DNA of 64,000 nt, taken from assembly GCF_003992665.1 (NCBI RefSeq), contig NZ_RZMX01000059.1, forward strand, positions 448,585 through 512,584, given 5' to 3'. A program made the translations under genes and the position numbers. The notes under the pieces are model-generated. The model had not been told where the DNA came from. It saw nothing but the letters and a program-made list of their open reading frames with translations, and searched no databases. Origin of the DNA: Pelagibacterium montanilacus. Its GTDB lineage: Bacteria; Pseudomonadota; Alphaproteobacteria; Rhizobiales; Devosiaceae. The stretch's first letter is position 1. Each line of letters opens with the position of its first letter. Of the stretch, positions 9,909 through 19,029 are shown one piece after another.

Positions 9909-9974
9909 AGAAAATGCGAAAGAAAAGGCGCTTCGTTCGAGCGCGCCTCCTCATGGGCCTTACCGGCCCGCAAA

Positions 9975-10595
9975 TCAGGTGATGGCGGGGTAGCCGCTGG
10001 ATTTGAGCAGTCGGGCGAGATGGGCGGCGGTGCGCGCCGCCATGGTCACGGCCTTTCGGACCGTATCCGGCGTCTCGGGAAGATCCTTGAAGTCCGTGCC
10101 CTGCATTGCTTCTCCCACCCAGTAGGCGACGGCGTTGGGCGCGAGGGTGAAGCCGCAATCGTTCAGTGCCTGGTAGAGTTCGGCCGAGACGTGGTGCGCG
10201 CCGTCTTCATTGCCCACGGTCGCCACCAGCGCCACCTTGCCATAGCTGGCCATACGCCCGCCATCGTCGGTCTCGGAAATGAAGGCGTCCATACGTTCGA
10301 GGGCGCGCTTGGCGACACTGGAAGGCTGACCCATCCAGACGGGGGACCCCAGGATGACGATGTCGGACGCCATGATCTGGGCGCGGATGGCCGGCCAGGC
10401 GTCGCCAGCCCCCTCATCGGACGTGACGCCGGGCTTGATGTCGATATCGGCGAGCCGGATGACCTCGCCCGTGGCACCCAGGCCTTTGAGTTCGTCGAGA
10501 AGCAGGGACAGCATAAGATCGGTGGAGGAGGGCCCCTTGTCCGACGTCTTGAGCGTTCCGTTGAGCGCGAGAACCTTGAGGGCGACGTCTGCCAT
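9975..10595 (-). CDS. Flavodoxin-fold NAD(P)H-dependent oxidoreductase (FMN reductase-like)
   Basis: A 206-residue flavodoxin-like protein. The FMN phosphate-binding region is near the N-terminus (VLALNGTLKTSDKGPSSTD), with a second flavin-binding segment at ILGSPVWMGQPSSVAKRALERMD (about residues 80-102). This matches the NADPH-dependent FMN reductase (PF03358) family. Substrate is unknown. An AGGAG site lies before the ATG (ACAGGAGAAGGCC). It follows a 120-bp gap from the dioxygenase gene and could be read through into it, but spacing and an A-rich region between argue for separate promoters. Confidence 0.85.
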   Translation of the reverse strand: MADVALKVLALNGTLKTSDKGPSSTDLMLSLLLDELKGLGATGEVIRLADIDIKPGVTSDEGAGDAWPAIRAQIMASDIVILGSPVWMGQPSSVAKRALERMDAFISETDDGGRMASYGKVALVATVGNEDGAHHVSAELYQALNDCGFTLAPNAVAYWVGEAMQGTDFKDLPETPDTVRKAVTMAARTAAHLARLLKSSGYPAIT

Positions 10596-10623
10596 GGCCT
10601 TCTCCTGTGGTGCGTAATGGAAA

Positions 10624-10654
10624 CCACCCCGGACGCGAGGGACATCCGGGGTGG
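10624..10654 (-). terminator. Terminator-like hairpin in the leader of the flavodoxin-fold gene
   Basis: Perfect 10-bp arms (CCACCCCGGA / TCCGGGGTGG) flank an 11-base loop. On the minus strand the hairpin is followed by TTTCC, and the Shine-Dalgarno of 9975-10595 comes some 15 bases later. No gene ends here on either strand, so it is an orphan hairpin in a divergent intergenic region and could act as a leader attenuator. Confidence 0.45.
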
Positions 10655-10851
10655 CTGCAAAAGGCTCGATTAGCGCATGGGATCGCTCGAGCCCTTTGAC
10701 GGGGTGGGAGGCGATCGCGTGCCGCTTCCATCCGTTTTTCCGCTGTTGCGTCTAGAACGCGGGGAGCCCTCGCCGGTTGCACAGCGGCGAAAATAACGAT
10801 CCCGCGCGCAGAGCCATTGCCCTTGGGCAAAATTCCAATTAAAGCCCTGCC

Positions 10852-12414
10852 ATGCAGCACGATGCCTCCCAAGATTCCGTTCTGATCGTCGATTTCGGCT
10901 CCCAGGTTACCCAGCTCATTGCGCGCAGGGTGCGAGAAGCCGGGGTCTATTGCGAAATTCACCCCTTCATTTCGGCGCCGCAAGCGCTCGAGACGCTCAA
11001 GCCCAAGGCGATCATCCTTTCGGGCGGCCCGGCAAGCGTCATCGAGGATGGCTCGCCGCAAGCTGACGCCCGTTTGTTCGATGCGGGCGTTCCCGTGCTG
11101 GGGATTTGTTACGGCCAGCAGGCGCTGTGCGTGTCGCTGGGCGGGGCCGTCGAGCCGGGGCACGTGCGTGAATTCGGCCGCGCCGAGGTCCGGGTCGAAA
11201 GCGAGAGCCCGCTGTTCGAGGGCGTCTGGGCACTCGATCATTCCTATCAGGTATGGATGAGCCACGGGGACTCGGTCTCCAAGCTGCCTCCAGGATTCTC
11301 CGTTATCGCGACCTCTCCGGGGGCGCCCTACGCAGTGATCGCCAATGAGGAGAGGCGCATCTTCGGGGTGCAGTTTCACCCCGAGGTGGTGCATACCCCC
11401 GATGGCGCCAAGCTGATCTCCAACTTCGTGCACAAGATCGCCGGGTGTCACTCGGATTGGACCATGGCGGCCTATCGCGAGCAGGCGGTCGAGCGCATCC
11501 GTGAACAGGTCGGCGGCGAGAAGGTGATCTGCGCCCTCTCGGGAGGCGTGGATTCCTCTGTGGCGGCGGTGCTCATCCACGAGGCGATCGGGGACCAGCT
11601 CACCTGCATTTTTGTCGACCACGGCCTGATGCGCAAGAACGAGGCCGACGAGGTCATCTCGATGTTCCGCAACCAGTACAACATACCGCTGGTGCATGTG
11701 GACGCGATCGATACCTTCGTGGGCGAGCTCGAAGGGGTCGAGGATCCCGAGACCAAGCGCAAGATCATCGGCCGGCTGTTCATCGAGACCTTCGAGGCCG
11801 AGGCCGAAAAGATCGGCGGCGTGAAGTTCCTCGCACAGGGCACGCTGTACCCCGACGTGATCGAATCCGTGTCCTTTACTGGTGGGCCCTCGGTCACCAT
11901 CAAGAGCCACCACAATGTCGGCGGCTTGCCCGATCGTATGAACATGGCGCTGGTCGAACCTCTGCGCGAGTTGTTCAAGGACGAAGTGCGCACGCTGGGC
12001 CGCGAGCTCGGCCTGCCCGAGCATTTCGTGGGCCGTCATCCGTTCCCCGGACCCGGCCTTGCGATCCGGCTTCCGGGCGGGGTCACGCGAGAAAAGCTCG
12101 AGGTGCTGCGTCAGGCAGACGCGATTTATCTCGACGAAATCCGCAAGGCGGGCCTTTACGACACGATATGGCAGGCCTTTGCCGTGCTGCTCCCGGTCCA
12201 GACCGTGGGCGTGATGGGCGACGGCCGCACATACGAGAACGTCTGCGCTCTGCGCGCGGTGACCTCGGTGGACGGCATGACGGCAGATTTCTACCCCTTC
12301 GACATGAATTTCCTCGGCCGCGCCGCGACCCGGATCATCAACGAGGTCAAGGGCATCAACCGCGTGGTCTATGACGTGACATCAAAGCCGCCGGGCACCA
12401 TCGAGTGGGAATAA
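10852..12414 (+). CDS. guaA: GMP synthase (glutamine-hydrolysing)
   Basis: Aminates XMP to GMP using glutamine and ATP. The 520-residue protein has an N-terminal class I glutamine amidotransferase domain (about 1-195; nucleophile in GICYGQQ, catalytic His in FHPEVVHT). It is followed by the ATP-pyrophosphatase domain with P-loop [10 protein letters not shown] and a C-terminal dimerisation domain ending in PPGTIEWE. The family C-terminus is intact. It completes the guanine branch begun by guaB at the left end. The 256 bp upstream hold no gene, only the hairpin noted at 10624. Confidence 0.97.
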   Translation: MQHDASQDSVLIVDFGSQVTQLIARRVREAGVYCEIHPFISAPQALETLKPKAIILSGGPASVIEDGSPQADARLFDAGVPVLGICYGQQALCVSLGGAVEPGHVREFGRAEVRVESESPLFEGVWALDHSYQVWMSHGDSVSKLPPGFSVIATSPGAPYAVIANEERRIFGVQFHPEVVHTPDGAKLISNFVHKIAGCHSDWTMAAYREQAVERIREQVGGEKVICALSGGVDSSVAAVLIHEAIGDQLTCIFVDHGLMRKNEADEVISMFRNQYNIPLVHVDAIDTFVGELEGVEDPETKRKIIGRLFIETFEAEAEKIGGVKFLAQGTLYPDVIESVSFTGGPSVTIKSHHNVGGLPDRMNMALVEPLRELFKDEVRTLGRELGLPEHFVGRHPFPGPGLAIRLPGGVTREKLEVLRQADAIYLDEIRKAGLYDTIWQAFAVLLPVQTVGVMGDGRTYENVCALRAVTSVDGMTADFYPFDMNFLGRAATRIINEVKGINRVVYDVTSKPPGTIEWE

Positions 12415-12612
12415 ACCGGCCTGGCTGATCGACCCCGCCAGCGCCCGGGCGGGACCTGGAGTTGGAACTGCCGGATCGAGCCCGTTTTCAAAAGCCGAGC
12501 CGTGAGGGCGCCGGACGGAGGCTCGCTGTGGCCCCCAACGGGCCGCTTTCGTTTGCAATCGCGTGGGCGCACCACTATTGTCCGCCCGAATTTACAGGGG
12601 TTCTGACGGACT

Positions 12613-13398
12613 ATGAGCGACGATTCCTTCCTTCGAGAAGTCGAAGAAGAACTGCGCAGCGAAAAGCTGAAGGCCTTCTGGCGGCGCTATGCGCCGTTCA
12701 TCATTGGTGGTGCGGTTCTGATCGTTCTCCTGGTGGCGGCGAACGAAGGCTGGAAGTGGTGGCAGACGACGACGGCCAACTCGGCGTCCGAGAGCTATTA
12801 TGCCGCTCTCGATCTCGCCGAGGACGGCGACCTCGACGGCGCCCAGGTTGCTTTCCAGCAGATCGCCGCGGAAGGGCCGGACGGCTATGGCACGCTCGCG
12901 CGTTTCCAGATCGCCGGGCTCCTGGCCGAGCAGGGCGACGCCGAGGCGGCCCTCGCAGCCTATGACGAGCTCGCTTCGACCCTCGACAACCCGCGCCTGC
13001 GGGAAGTGGCCCTGGTGTCGGCGGCCTATATCGCGGTGGACAATGCTGACGTGGCGGCGGTGGAAATGCGGGTCGGCGGTCTGACCGGCGAGGAGAGCAC
13101 GCTGCGCAACCAGGCGCGCGAGGCCATCGGGCTCGCCCACTACCGTGCGGAAGATTACGAGGCTGCGCGCACGCAGTTCGAGGCTATTGCAGGCGATGCC
13201 AATGCCAGTCAGGACGTCCAGATGCGCGCCTATCTCTATCTCGAGCAGCTCGCCGCTCTGGGGACGGACGGGCCCGATGCCGCCCAAGCGCCGGGGGCCC
13301 AGATGGGCGTGGACGTTTTCGAAGAGCTCGGCGATCCGCTCGCGGGAACCGAAGATGCGGTCGAGCCCGAAGGTTCGACCGATGCATCCCAGCAATAA
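12613..13398 (+). CDS. Membrane-anchored TPR protein (YfgM-like)
   Basis: A 261-residue protein with an N-terminal cytoplasmic segment rich in charge (EVEEELRSEKLKAFWRRY), one membrane helix at about residues 27-45, and a periplasmic tetratricopeptide region (about 60-225). The tail is acidic and low-complexity. This is the TPR_21/YfgM architecture; in E. coli YfgM associates with SecYEG and periplasmic chaperones and is also encoded beside der. The gap to der is 27 bp, so they are likely one operon. The role as a translocon helper is by homology of context. Confidence 0.85.
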   Translation: MSDDSFLREVEEELRSEKLKAFWRRYAPFIIGGAVLIVLLVAANEGWKWWQTTTANSASESYYAALDLAEDGDLDGAQVAFQQIAAEGPDGYGTLARFQIAGLLAEQGDAEAALAAYDELASTLDNPRLREVALVSAAYIAVDNADVAAVEMRVGGLTGEESTLRNQAREAIGLAHYRAEDYEAARTQFEAIAGDANASQDVQMRAYLYLEQLAALGTDGPDAAQAPGAQMGVDVFEELGDPLAGTEDAVEPEGSTDASQQ

Positions 13399-13425
13399 GC
13401 CCTCCATTCCGGAAGGGATAACGCG

Positions 13426-14862
13426 ATGAGCGTTACCGTTGCCATCGTCGGCAGGCCCAATGTCGGCAAATCCACGCTGTTCAACCGCCTTGTGGGCCGC
13501 AAGATCGCGATCGTCGACGATACCCCGGGCGTCACCCGCGACCGTCGCGAGGCCCAGGGGCGGATCGGCGATCTCACGTTCCGGCTTCTGGACACGGCCG
13601 GGTACGAGGACGCCAATGACGAGAGCCTGGAGGCCCGCATGCGCCGCCAGACCGAGCTGGCGATCGCCGAGGCCGATGTGATCCTGTTCATGTTCGACGC
13701 GCGCGCGGGGCTGACCCCGACGGACGAGCACTTCGCGCGCCTTCTGCGGCGCTCGGGCAAGGATGTGCATGTGGTGGGCAACAAGGCGGAAGGCCGCGCT
13801 GCCGAGCCGGGGCTGATGGAAGCCTTCGCGCTTGGGTTCGGCGAGGCCATTCCGCTCTCGGCCGAGCACGGGCTGGGGCTGGCCGATCTCTATTCCGTCA
13901 TCACGCACGCCGTCGACCGGATCGCCGCGGGCGACGGGGACGGTGCGGACGAGGACGGCGGGCTGCGCAAGCCCCTGACCGACGTCGACGTGATCGAGGA
14001 AGACGAGGGTGACGAAGAAGCACCGGTGCGGCGCTGGAACCCGGACCGCTACCTCAACGTCGCGATCATTGGTCGGCCCAATGCCGGCAAATCGACGCTG
14101 ATCAACAGGATGGTGGGCGAGGAGCGGCTGTTGACCGGACCCGAGGCCGGGATCACCCGCGATTCGATCATGGTCCCCTGGGAGTGGCAGGGGCGGGTCA
14201 TCAACCTCGTGGATACCGCCGGTATTCGCCGCAAGGCGCGCGTGCAGAAAAAGCTCGAAAAGCTCTCGGTCGGCGATTCCCTGCGCTCGATCCAGTACGC
14301 CGAAGTCGTGGTGCTGCTCCTGGACGCGACGATCCCGTTCGAAAAGCAGGACCTGCAACTGGCCGATCTCGTCGAGCGCGAGGGCCGTGCGCTGGTCATC
14401 GCGGTCAACAAATGGGATCTGATCGAGGACAAGAACGCCAAGATCCGCGAGCTGCGCGAGACCTGCGAGCGCATGCTGCCGCAATTGCGCGGCGTGCCGC
14501 TGATCACGCTTTCGGGGTTGCAGGGGCGCAATATCGACAAGCTGATGGAGGCTATCCACGCCGTCGAAAAGGTCTGGAATGCCAAGATTCGAACGGCCAA
14601 GCTCAACCGATGGCTGGCGGACATGATCGAGCACCATCCGCCCCCGGCCGTCTCCGGGCGCCGGATCAAGCTGCGCTACATGACCCAGGCCAAGACCCGT
14701 CCCCCGAGCTTCATCCTGTTCTGCTCGCGCCCCGACGCGCTGCCCAAGGCCTATGAACGCTATATCGTGAACGGTATACGCGACGATTTCGAGCTGCCGG
14801 GGTCCCCGATCCGCCTGTGGGTCCGGGGGGGCAAGAACCCTTACGTCAAGGACGACGGGTAG
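13426..14862 (+). CDS. der: Ribosome biogenesis GTPase Der (EngA)
   Basis: A 478-residue GTPase with two tandem G domains and a C-terminal KH-like domain, needed for 50S subunit assembly. Domain 1 has [12 protein letters not shown] at residues 9-20 and DTAGYED; domain 2 starts near residue 208 with [23 protein letters not shown] and NKWDLIED. An acidic linker rich in Asp/Glu joins the domains. It ends with the usual GGKNPYVK motif. A dispersed repeat begins at its stop codon. Confidence 0.97.
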   Translation: MSVTVAIVGRPNVGKSTLFNRLVGRKIAIVDDTPGVTRDRREAQGRIGDLTFRLLDTAGYEDANDESLEARMRRQTELAIAEADVILFMFDARAGLTPTDEHFARLLRRSGKDVHVVGNKAEGRAAEPGLMEAFALGFGEAIPLSAEHGLGLADLYSVITHAVDRIAAGDGDGADEDGGLRKPLTDVDVIEEDEGDEEAPVRRWNPDRYLNVAIIGRPNAGKSTLINRMVGEERLLTGPEAGITRDSIMVPWEWQGRVINLVDTAGIRRKARVQKKLEKLSVGDSLRSIQYAEVVVLLLDATIPFEKQDLQLADLVEREGRALVIAVNKWDLIEDKNAKIRELRETCERMLPQLRGVPLITLSGLQGRNIDKLMEAIHAVEKVWNAKIRTAKLNRWLADMIEHHPPPAVSGRRIKLRYMTQAKTRPPSFILFCSRPDALPKAYERYIVNGIRDDFELPGSPIRLWVRGGKNPYVKDDG

Positions 14863-14958
14863 GGCGTTTTCAGGAGACCGGAAACATGTTGCGGTTTGAA
14901 ATCGCGACAAATCAAGGGTTTAGGCTCCTGATCTGATTCATTCTGTACAGGAGTTCCA
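14861..14958 (+). repeat. Dispersed intergenic repeat, copy 1 (diverged)
   Basis: About 98 bp starting within the der stop codon. It shares with 48943-49040 and 56636-56737 an opening AGGGCGTTTTCAGGA, a central GAAACATG..TTGAAATCGCGACAAATCAA segment in pieces, and a terminal CTCCTG..ACAGGAG arm pair. It is the most diverged of the three copies and its terminal hairpin is imperfect. Confidence 0.7.
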
Positions 14959-14968
14959 GCACCGGACG

Positions 14969-15003
14969 AGAAAGCCGGTCACGCGAGAGCGGACCGGCTT
15001 TCT
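14969..15003. terminator. Hairpin terminator between der and the convergent SDR gene
   Basis: Perfect 12-bp arms (AGAAAGCCGGTC / GACCGGCTTTCT) around an 11-base loop. It lies between convergent genes, so it can serve both strands; the T-rich arm end gives a weak U-run on the plus strand. Confidence 0.75.
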
Positions 15004-15070
15004 GCTGTCTTGAGACTATGTGCCAACCCTGCCACCCCGGCGCGGCCCGTCATTGGGCGCGCCAGAGGCG

Positions 15071-15802
15071 TCAGAGCGGCTCTTCGCCTGAGAGTATATC
15101 CACGCGCATGCCGGACTTGTCGTAGTTCGGCGAGACCAGATCGACCATGCGCGGCGCCACTTCGTCGGGGGACGGCAGGGTGGCTGGGTCTTCGCCCGGC
15201 ATGGCCCGGGCGCGCATCGCGGTGCGGACCTGGCCGGGATAGAAGATGTTGGCCTTCACATTGGTGATGGCCATCTCGCCGGCATAGCTCTTGACCATGG
15301 CATCGAGCGCGGCCTTGCTGGCTGCATAGAGCCCCCAATAGGGCTTGGCAGAGCGTGCGGCGCCCGAGGAGATGAACACGGCCCGTCCGGCGTCGGACTG
15401 GCGCAGGAGCATGTCCAGCGAGCGCAGCAGCCGGTAATTTGCGGTGACGTTGACTGCGAAGACGTTGGCGAAGTCCTTGGGCTCGATATGGGGAAGAGGG
15501 CTGAGCGCGCCGAGCAGCCCCGCATTGCCGATCAACCCGTCGAGCTGGCCCCAGCGCTCGAAAATGGCCGCGCCAAGCCGGTCGACGGCATCGCCATCGG
15601 TGAGGTCCATGGGAACGAGCGTGGTGGAGCTGCCCAGGGCCTGGATATCGTCATCGAGATCCTCGAGCCCCCCGACCGTGCGCGAGACGGCGATGATGTG
15701 GGCGCCGCGGGCCGCAGCATTTTTTGCTGCGGCATATCCGAGCCCGCGCGAAGCGCCTGTGACCAGCACGACGCGCCTGGCCAGATCCTTGTTTTCAGTC
15801 AT
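15071..15802 (-). CDS. Short-chain dehydrogenase/reductase family protein
   Basis: A 243-residue Rossmann oxidoreductase. The NAD(P)-binding motif is VTGASRGLGYAAA (residues 14-26), the structural NAG motif is in IGNAGLLG, the catalytic Ser is in FISSGAA and the catalytic pair is Y-A-A-S-K (YAASKAALD). It is the last gene after purF on this strand, 1 bp downstream of the purF stop, an arrangement seen in related Hyphomicrobiales. The substrate is not identifiable. Confidence 0.92.
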   Translation of the reverse strand: MTENKDLARRVVLVTGASRGLGYAAAKNAAARGAHIIAVSRTVGGLEDLDDDIQALGSSTTLVPMDLTDGDAVDRLGAAIFERWGQLDGLIGNAGLLGALSPLPHIEPKDFANVFAVNVTANYRLLRSLDMLLRQSDAGRAVFISSGAARSAKPYWGLYAASKAALDAMVKSYAGEMAITNVKANIFYPGQVRTAMRARAMPGEDPATLPSPDEVAPRMVDLVSPNYDKSGMRVDILSGEEPL

Positions 15803-15803
15803 G

Positions 15804-17306
15804 CTATACGGCTTCCCTGAGCATAGAAATCTGCTTTGGATCGCCTTTGGAGCGACCCTTCAGGTCTGTGAGCGGCGTGGGATAATCGCCGGTGAAATAG
15901 TGGTCGGTGAACTGCGGGGCCTTGGGATCCCGCTTTTCGCCGCCCACGGCAGTGTAAAGTCCATCGATCGACAGGAACGCCAGCGAGTCCGCGCCGATAT
16001 AGGCGCACATATCCTCGATCGTGCTGTACTGGTTGGCCAGAAGCTTGTCGGGGTCCGGGGTGTCGATCCCGTAATAGTCCGAGTGGTAGATCATCGGGCT
16101 GGCAACGCGAATGTGCACTTCGCGGGCGCCGGCATCGCGGATCATCTGGACGATCTTGAGCGAGGTCGTGCCCCGGACGATCGAATCGTCGACGAGAACC
16201 ACCCGCTTGCCCTCGATTTCGTGCCGGTTGGCCGAGTGCTTGAGCCGCACGCCGAGCGCGCGGATGGACTGGGTGGGCTCGATGAAGGTCCGACCAACAT
16301 AGTGGTTGCGGATGATCCCGTACTCGAACGGGATGCCGGACTGCTGGGCAAAGCCCAGCGCGGCGGGTGTGCCCCCGTCGGGGACTGGAACGACCACGTC
16401 GGCGTCGACGGGGGCTTCCCGGGCGAGGTTCATGCCCATCTTCTTTCGAACGGCGTAGACCGGGCGCCCCGCGACCACGGAATCGGGCCGGGCGAAATAG
16501 ACGTACTCGAACAGGCAGACGCGCTCGCGCTGCGGTTTGAACGGCTTGTAGGATTCGATGGTGATCCGGCCGTCGGACTGGATTTCCGCGACGATGACTT
16601 CGCCGCACTCCACGTCGCGCACGAAGCGCGCGCCGATGATGTCGAGCGCGCAGCTTTCCGAGGCGAAGATCGGCTTGCCATCCAGATCGCCCAGGACCAA
16701 CGGGCGGATGCCATTGGGGTCGCGCGCGCCAATGAGCTTGGTGCGCGTCATGGCCACCATGGCATAGGCGCCTTCGATGGCGCCCAGCGCATCGATGACG
16801 CGGTCCGAAGAGGCCGTGCGCTGGCTGCGGGCGATCAGGTGCAGCACCACTTCGGTGTCGGAAGTGGACTGGCAGATCGCGCCCTGAGAGATGAGGCGCT
16901 TGCGCAGCGAAAGCCCATTGGTGAGGTTCCCGTTATGGGCGATAGCGATGCCGCCGACTTCGAGCTCGGCGAAAAGCGGCTGCACGTTGCGCAGCACGGT
17001 TTCCCCGGTGGTCGAATAGCGCACATGGCCCATGGCCATGGCGCCGGGCAGGCGGCCTAGCGTCGCCGCATCAGTGAACCGGTCGCCCACAAGGCCCATA
17101 TGGCGTTCGGAATGGAACTGCAGACCGTCGAACGTCACGATCCCGGCTGCTTCCTGGCCGCGATGCTGGAGCGCATGCAGGCCCAGAGCGGTCAGCGCCG
17201 CGGCGTCCTCGTGACCGAGAATGCCGAAGACGCCGCACTCTTCGCGCAGCGTGTCGCCATCCATTTCAAGAGCGAGTGAGGAGGAGCGGTCGTCTATCGT
17301 CGCCAA
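15804..17306 (-). CDS. purF: Amidophosphoribosyltransferase
   Basis: Catalyses the first committed step of purine synthesis, from PRPP and glutamine to phosphoribosylamine. The 500-residue protein has a short N-terminal propeptide before the nucleophile cysteine in ECGVFGI (about Cys24 of this frame), a class II glutaminase domain and a phosphoribosyltransferase domain. The PRPP-binding loop VVLVDDSIVRGTT is intact. The start is uncertain: TTG at 17306 or ATG at 17264 (MDGDTLREE), neither with a strong Shine-Dalgarno. The ATG would give the propeptide length usual in relatives. Confidence 0.96.
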   Translation of the reverse strand: MATIDDRSSSLALEMDGDTLREECGVFGILGHEDAAALTALGLHALQHRGQEAAGIVTFDGLQFHSERHMGLVGDRFTDAATLGRLPGAMAMGHVRYSTTGETVLRNVQPLFAELEVGGIAIAHNGNLTNGLSLRKRLISQGAICQSTSDTEVVLHLIARSQRTASSDRVIDALGAIEGAYAMVAMTRTKLIGARDPNGIRPLVLGDLDGKPIFASESCALDIIGARFVRDVECGEVIVAEIQSDGRITIESYKPFKPQRERVCLFEYVYFARPDSVVAGRPVYAVRKKMGMNLAREAPVDADVVVPVPDGGTPAALGFAQQSGIPFEYGIIRNHYVGRTFIEPTQSIRALGVRLKHSANRHEIEGKRVVLVDDSIVRGTTSLKIVQMIRDAGAREVHIRVASPMIYHSDYYGIDTPDPDKLLANQYSTIEDMCAYIGADSLAFLSIDGLYTAVGGEKRDPKAPQFTDHYFTGDYPTPLTDLKGRSKGDPKQISMLREAV

Positions 17307-17443
17307 GGCATCACCATTGAGGGTGCGGATCAGGCAAAGGCCCCGCGCACCGAAAAAGCAGGGCCACAGTGCGGGGATTACGCCCCCGACACTGCCAAGT
17401 CAACTCCACGGACAGCGCACGCCGATATGTGGGAGATGCGAAA

Positions 17444-18094
17444 TCAGATTGTCTCGGCCGGTGTCGGTGCCGGTGCCGGAGGCGTTCCCGCCGGTGGAGG
17501 AGCAGGAGCCGCGCCTGGAGCCGTTCCTTCGTTCACGCTCGGATCCCCGGGCACGCCGTCATCGATGGGACCGCCACGCTGGAGGAAATCGTTGACCTGT
17601 TCTTCGAGATTCTGCGGAAGCAGCGCTATGAGGTTCTCGCCCAGCGATTCCAGCGTTGGCCGGGTCTGCGCCTCTTCTGCCCATTCTGGAAGATTGCTGC
17701 CAAACAGCCACTGGCCGAAAATTACGACCACCACGGCGATCAGGATGCCGCGCAGAGCGCCGAACACGAATCCGAGCGTGCGGTCGAGCGGGCCGAGGCG
17801 GCTGTCGGTGATCATGTCCGCGATTCGCATGGTGATCAAATGCAGGATGATCAGCGCGACGATGAAGCTCACAACCCCCGTGGTGACGTCTGCCCAGATC
17901 TGGGGGGTGATGTATTCGCGCGCGATCTCGGGATGATTGAGATACATCCAGACCGCAAATGCGGCAGCGCCCGCCCAGGTGATCAGAGAGAGCACCTCGC
18001 GTGTCAGGCCGCGCGTCGTCGCCAGAAGCGCGGATATCAGAACGAGAATACCGACACCGATGTCGAACGCGGTGAGCATAGGGGGTGTCTCCAT
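17444..18094 (-). CDS. cvpA: CvpA family membrane protein
   Basis: A 216-residue protein with four predicted membrane helices in the first ~125 residues (opening LTAFDIGVGILVLISALLAT, then LTREVLSLITWAGA, the CvpA signature). The C-terminal tail is proline- and alanine-rich. CvpA is encoded upstream of purF in many proteobacteria; in E. coli it is needed for colicin V export and envelope stress tolerance. The ATG at 18079 five codons in is an alternative start. It sits 137 bp before purF. Confidence 0.9.
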   Translation of the reverse strand: METPPMLTAFDIGVGILVLISALLATTRGLTREVLSLITWAGAAAFAVWMYLNHPEIAREYITPQIWADVTTGVVSFIVALIILHLITMRIADMITDSRLGPLDRTLGFVFGALRGILIAVVVVIFGQWLFGSNLPEWAEEAQTRPTLESLGENLIALLPQNLEEQVNDFLQRGGPIDDGVPGDPSVNEGTAPGAAPAPPPAGTPPAPAPTPAETI

Positions 18095-18222
18095 CGAACC
18101 CGGAACACGTTTCGTTTAGCGGCTATGGCCGCCAAAGCCAAGCGCCGCTGGCGGTTTTCGCGCTTTCGCCCACAGATTGCAACATCCAGGCGGGGCATCT
18201 TTGCCACACTGGCGCTCTTGGC

Positions 18223-19029
18223 TCACCCAATGGGGGCCGGTATCCAGATCGCGGACCGGTCGTCTCCGAATGCCAAAGCCGCCTCTTCGAGGGCGCAAAC
18301 ACCGACCCATGCGCAGACAATGGCATCAAGAGCGTCCTCCCACGCCTTGAAGGCGCGCCCCGTTGGCCCGCGCGGCAGCAGCGCGAGCGCCGCCTCGACG
18401 CCGCCTATCCTGCTCTCAAGATGAGCCGCGATCCCGTCCCAGACGTCCAAAAGCCGTGCCTTTCGTGCATCGGGCGCCAGATCGGGCCAGTACCGCGCGG
18501 ACTTTGCGTGCTTGTAGGGCAGGCGCAGCGGCGCGCCGGTCAGCTCGATCAGGGCGGGATGAGGATAGACCTCGATCAGGCCCCGACGGGCAGGCGGGGC
18601 GGTGAGCAGCGGGTAGCCTTGCCGGGCGAAATCGGCGGTCATCTTGTCGCTGAGTGTCCCCGGGCGCAGGGCTGAAGGGCTGTGCGTGCCGGCCCGCCTC
18701 CCGCCATAGGCCCGCGAGACCATATTGTCCGCAGCCCGGCGGCCCGTGATCGGGTCCAGGGCCAGCGGGATGTCAGCGGCGACCAGTGTGACGGGGCTTC
18801 CTGCTGCCGCGCGGCTGGAGGCCAGCAATCGGGCGGGGCTGGCCGCGTCCGCCGCCGACACCTCCTGCACGCAGGCGTCGTGGAAGGCAGTGTGGGAGGG
18901 CCCGAGGGCAGCCAGTTTCCAGCCATGGTCCTGCTCGACCACGAGCGCCACGCCACTGGGCTGGGTATGCGTCCACGCCGCGTCTATGCCAAGGACCGCG
19001 CGGCGCGCTCGAGGCGCGCCATCGCTCAC
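18223..19029 (-). CDS. DUF429 domain-containing protein
   Basis: A 268-residue protein whose core opens with VLGIDAAWTHTQPSGVAL (a DUF429-type RNase H-like strand with an aspartate). Later motifs include ADIPLALDPITGRRAAD, then EVYPHPALIELTG and the C-terminal FKAWEDALDAIVCAW segment, all typical of DUF429. The family is predicted to be a nuclease-like fold of unknown role. The GTG start overlaps the radA stop (GTGA), the best-supported start since the frame stays open upstream through radA. The shared overlap suggests cotranscription with radA. Confidence 0.85.
   Translation of the reverse strand: MSDGAPRARRAVLGIDAAWTHTQPSGVALVVEQDHGWKLAALGPSHTAFHDACVQEVSAADAASPARLLASSRAAAGSPVTLVAADIPLALDPITGRRAADNMVSRAYGGRRAGTHSPSALRPGTLSDKMTADFARQGYPLLTAPPARRGLIEVYPHPALIELTGAPLRLPYKHAKSARYWPDLAPDARKARLLDVWDGIAAHLESRIGGVEAALALLPRGPTGRAFKAWEDALDAIVCAWVGVCALEEAALAFGDDRSAIWIPAPIG

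Noticed and set aside
12592..14910. A 772-codon open frame on the minus strand opposite der and the TPR gene
   Set aside because: It mirrors der codon bias in a high-GC genome; its His/Arg/Asp-rich composition has no recognisable domain.
15444..17060. A 538-codon plus-strand open frame opposite purF and SDR
   Set aside because: It spans two real genes on the other strand and has no domain or ribosome site.
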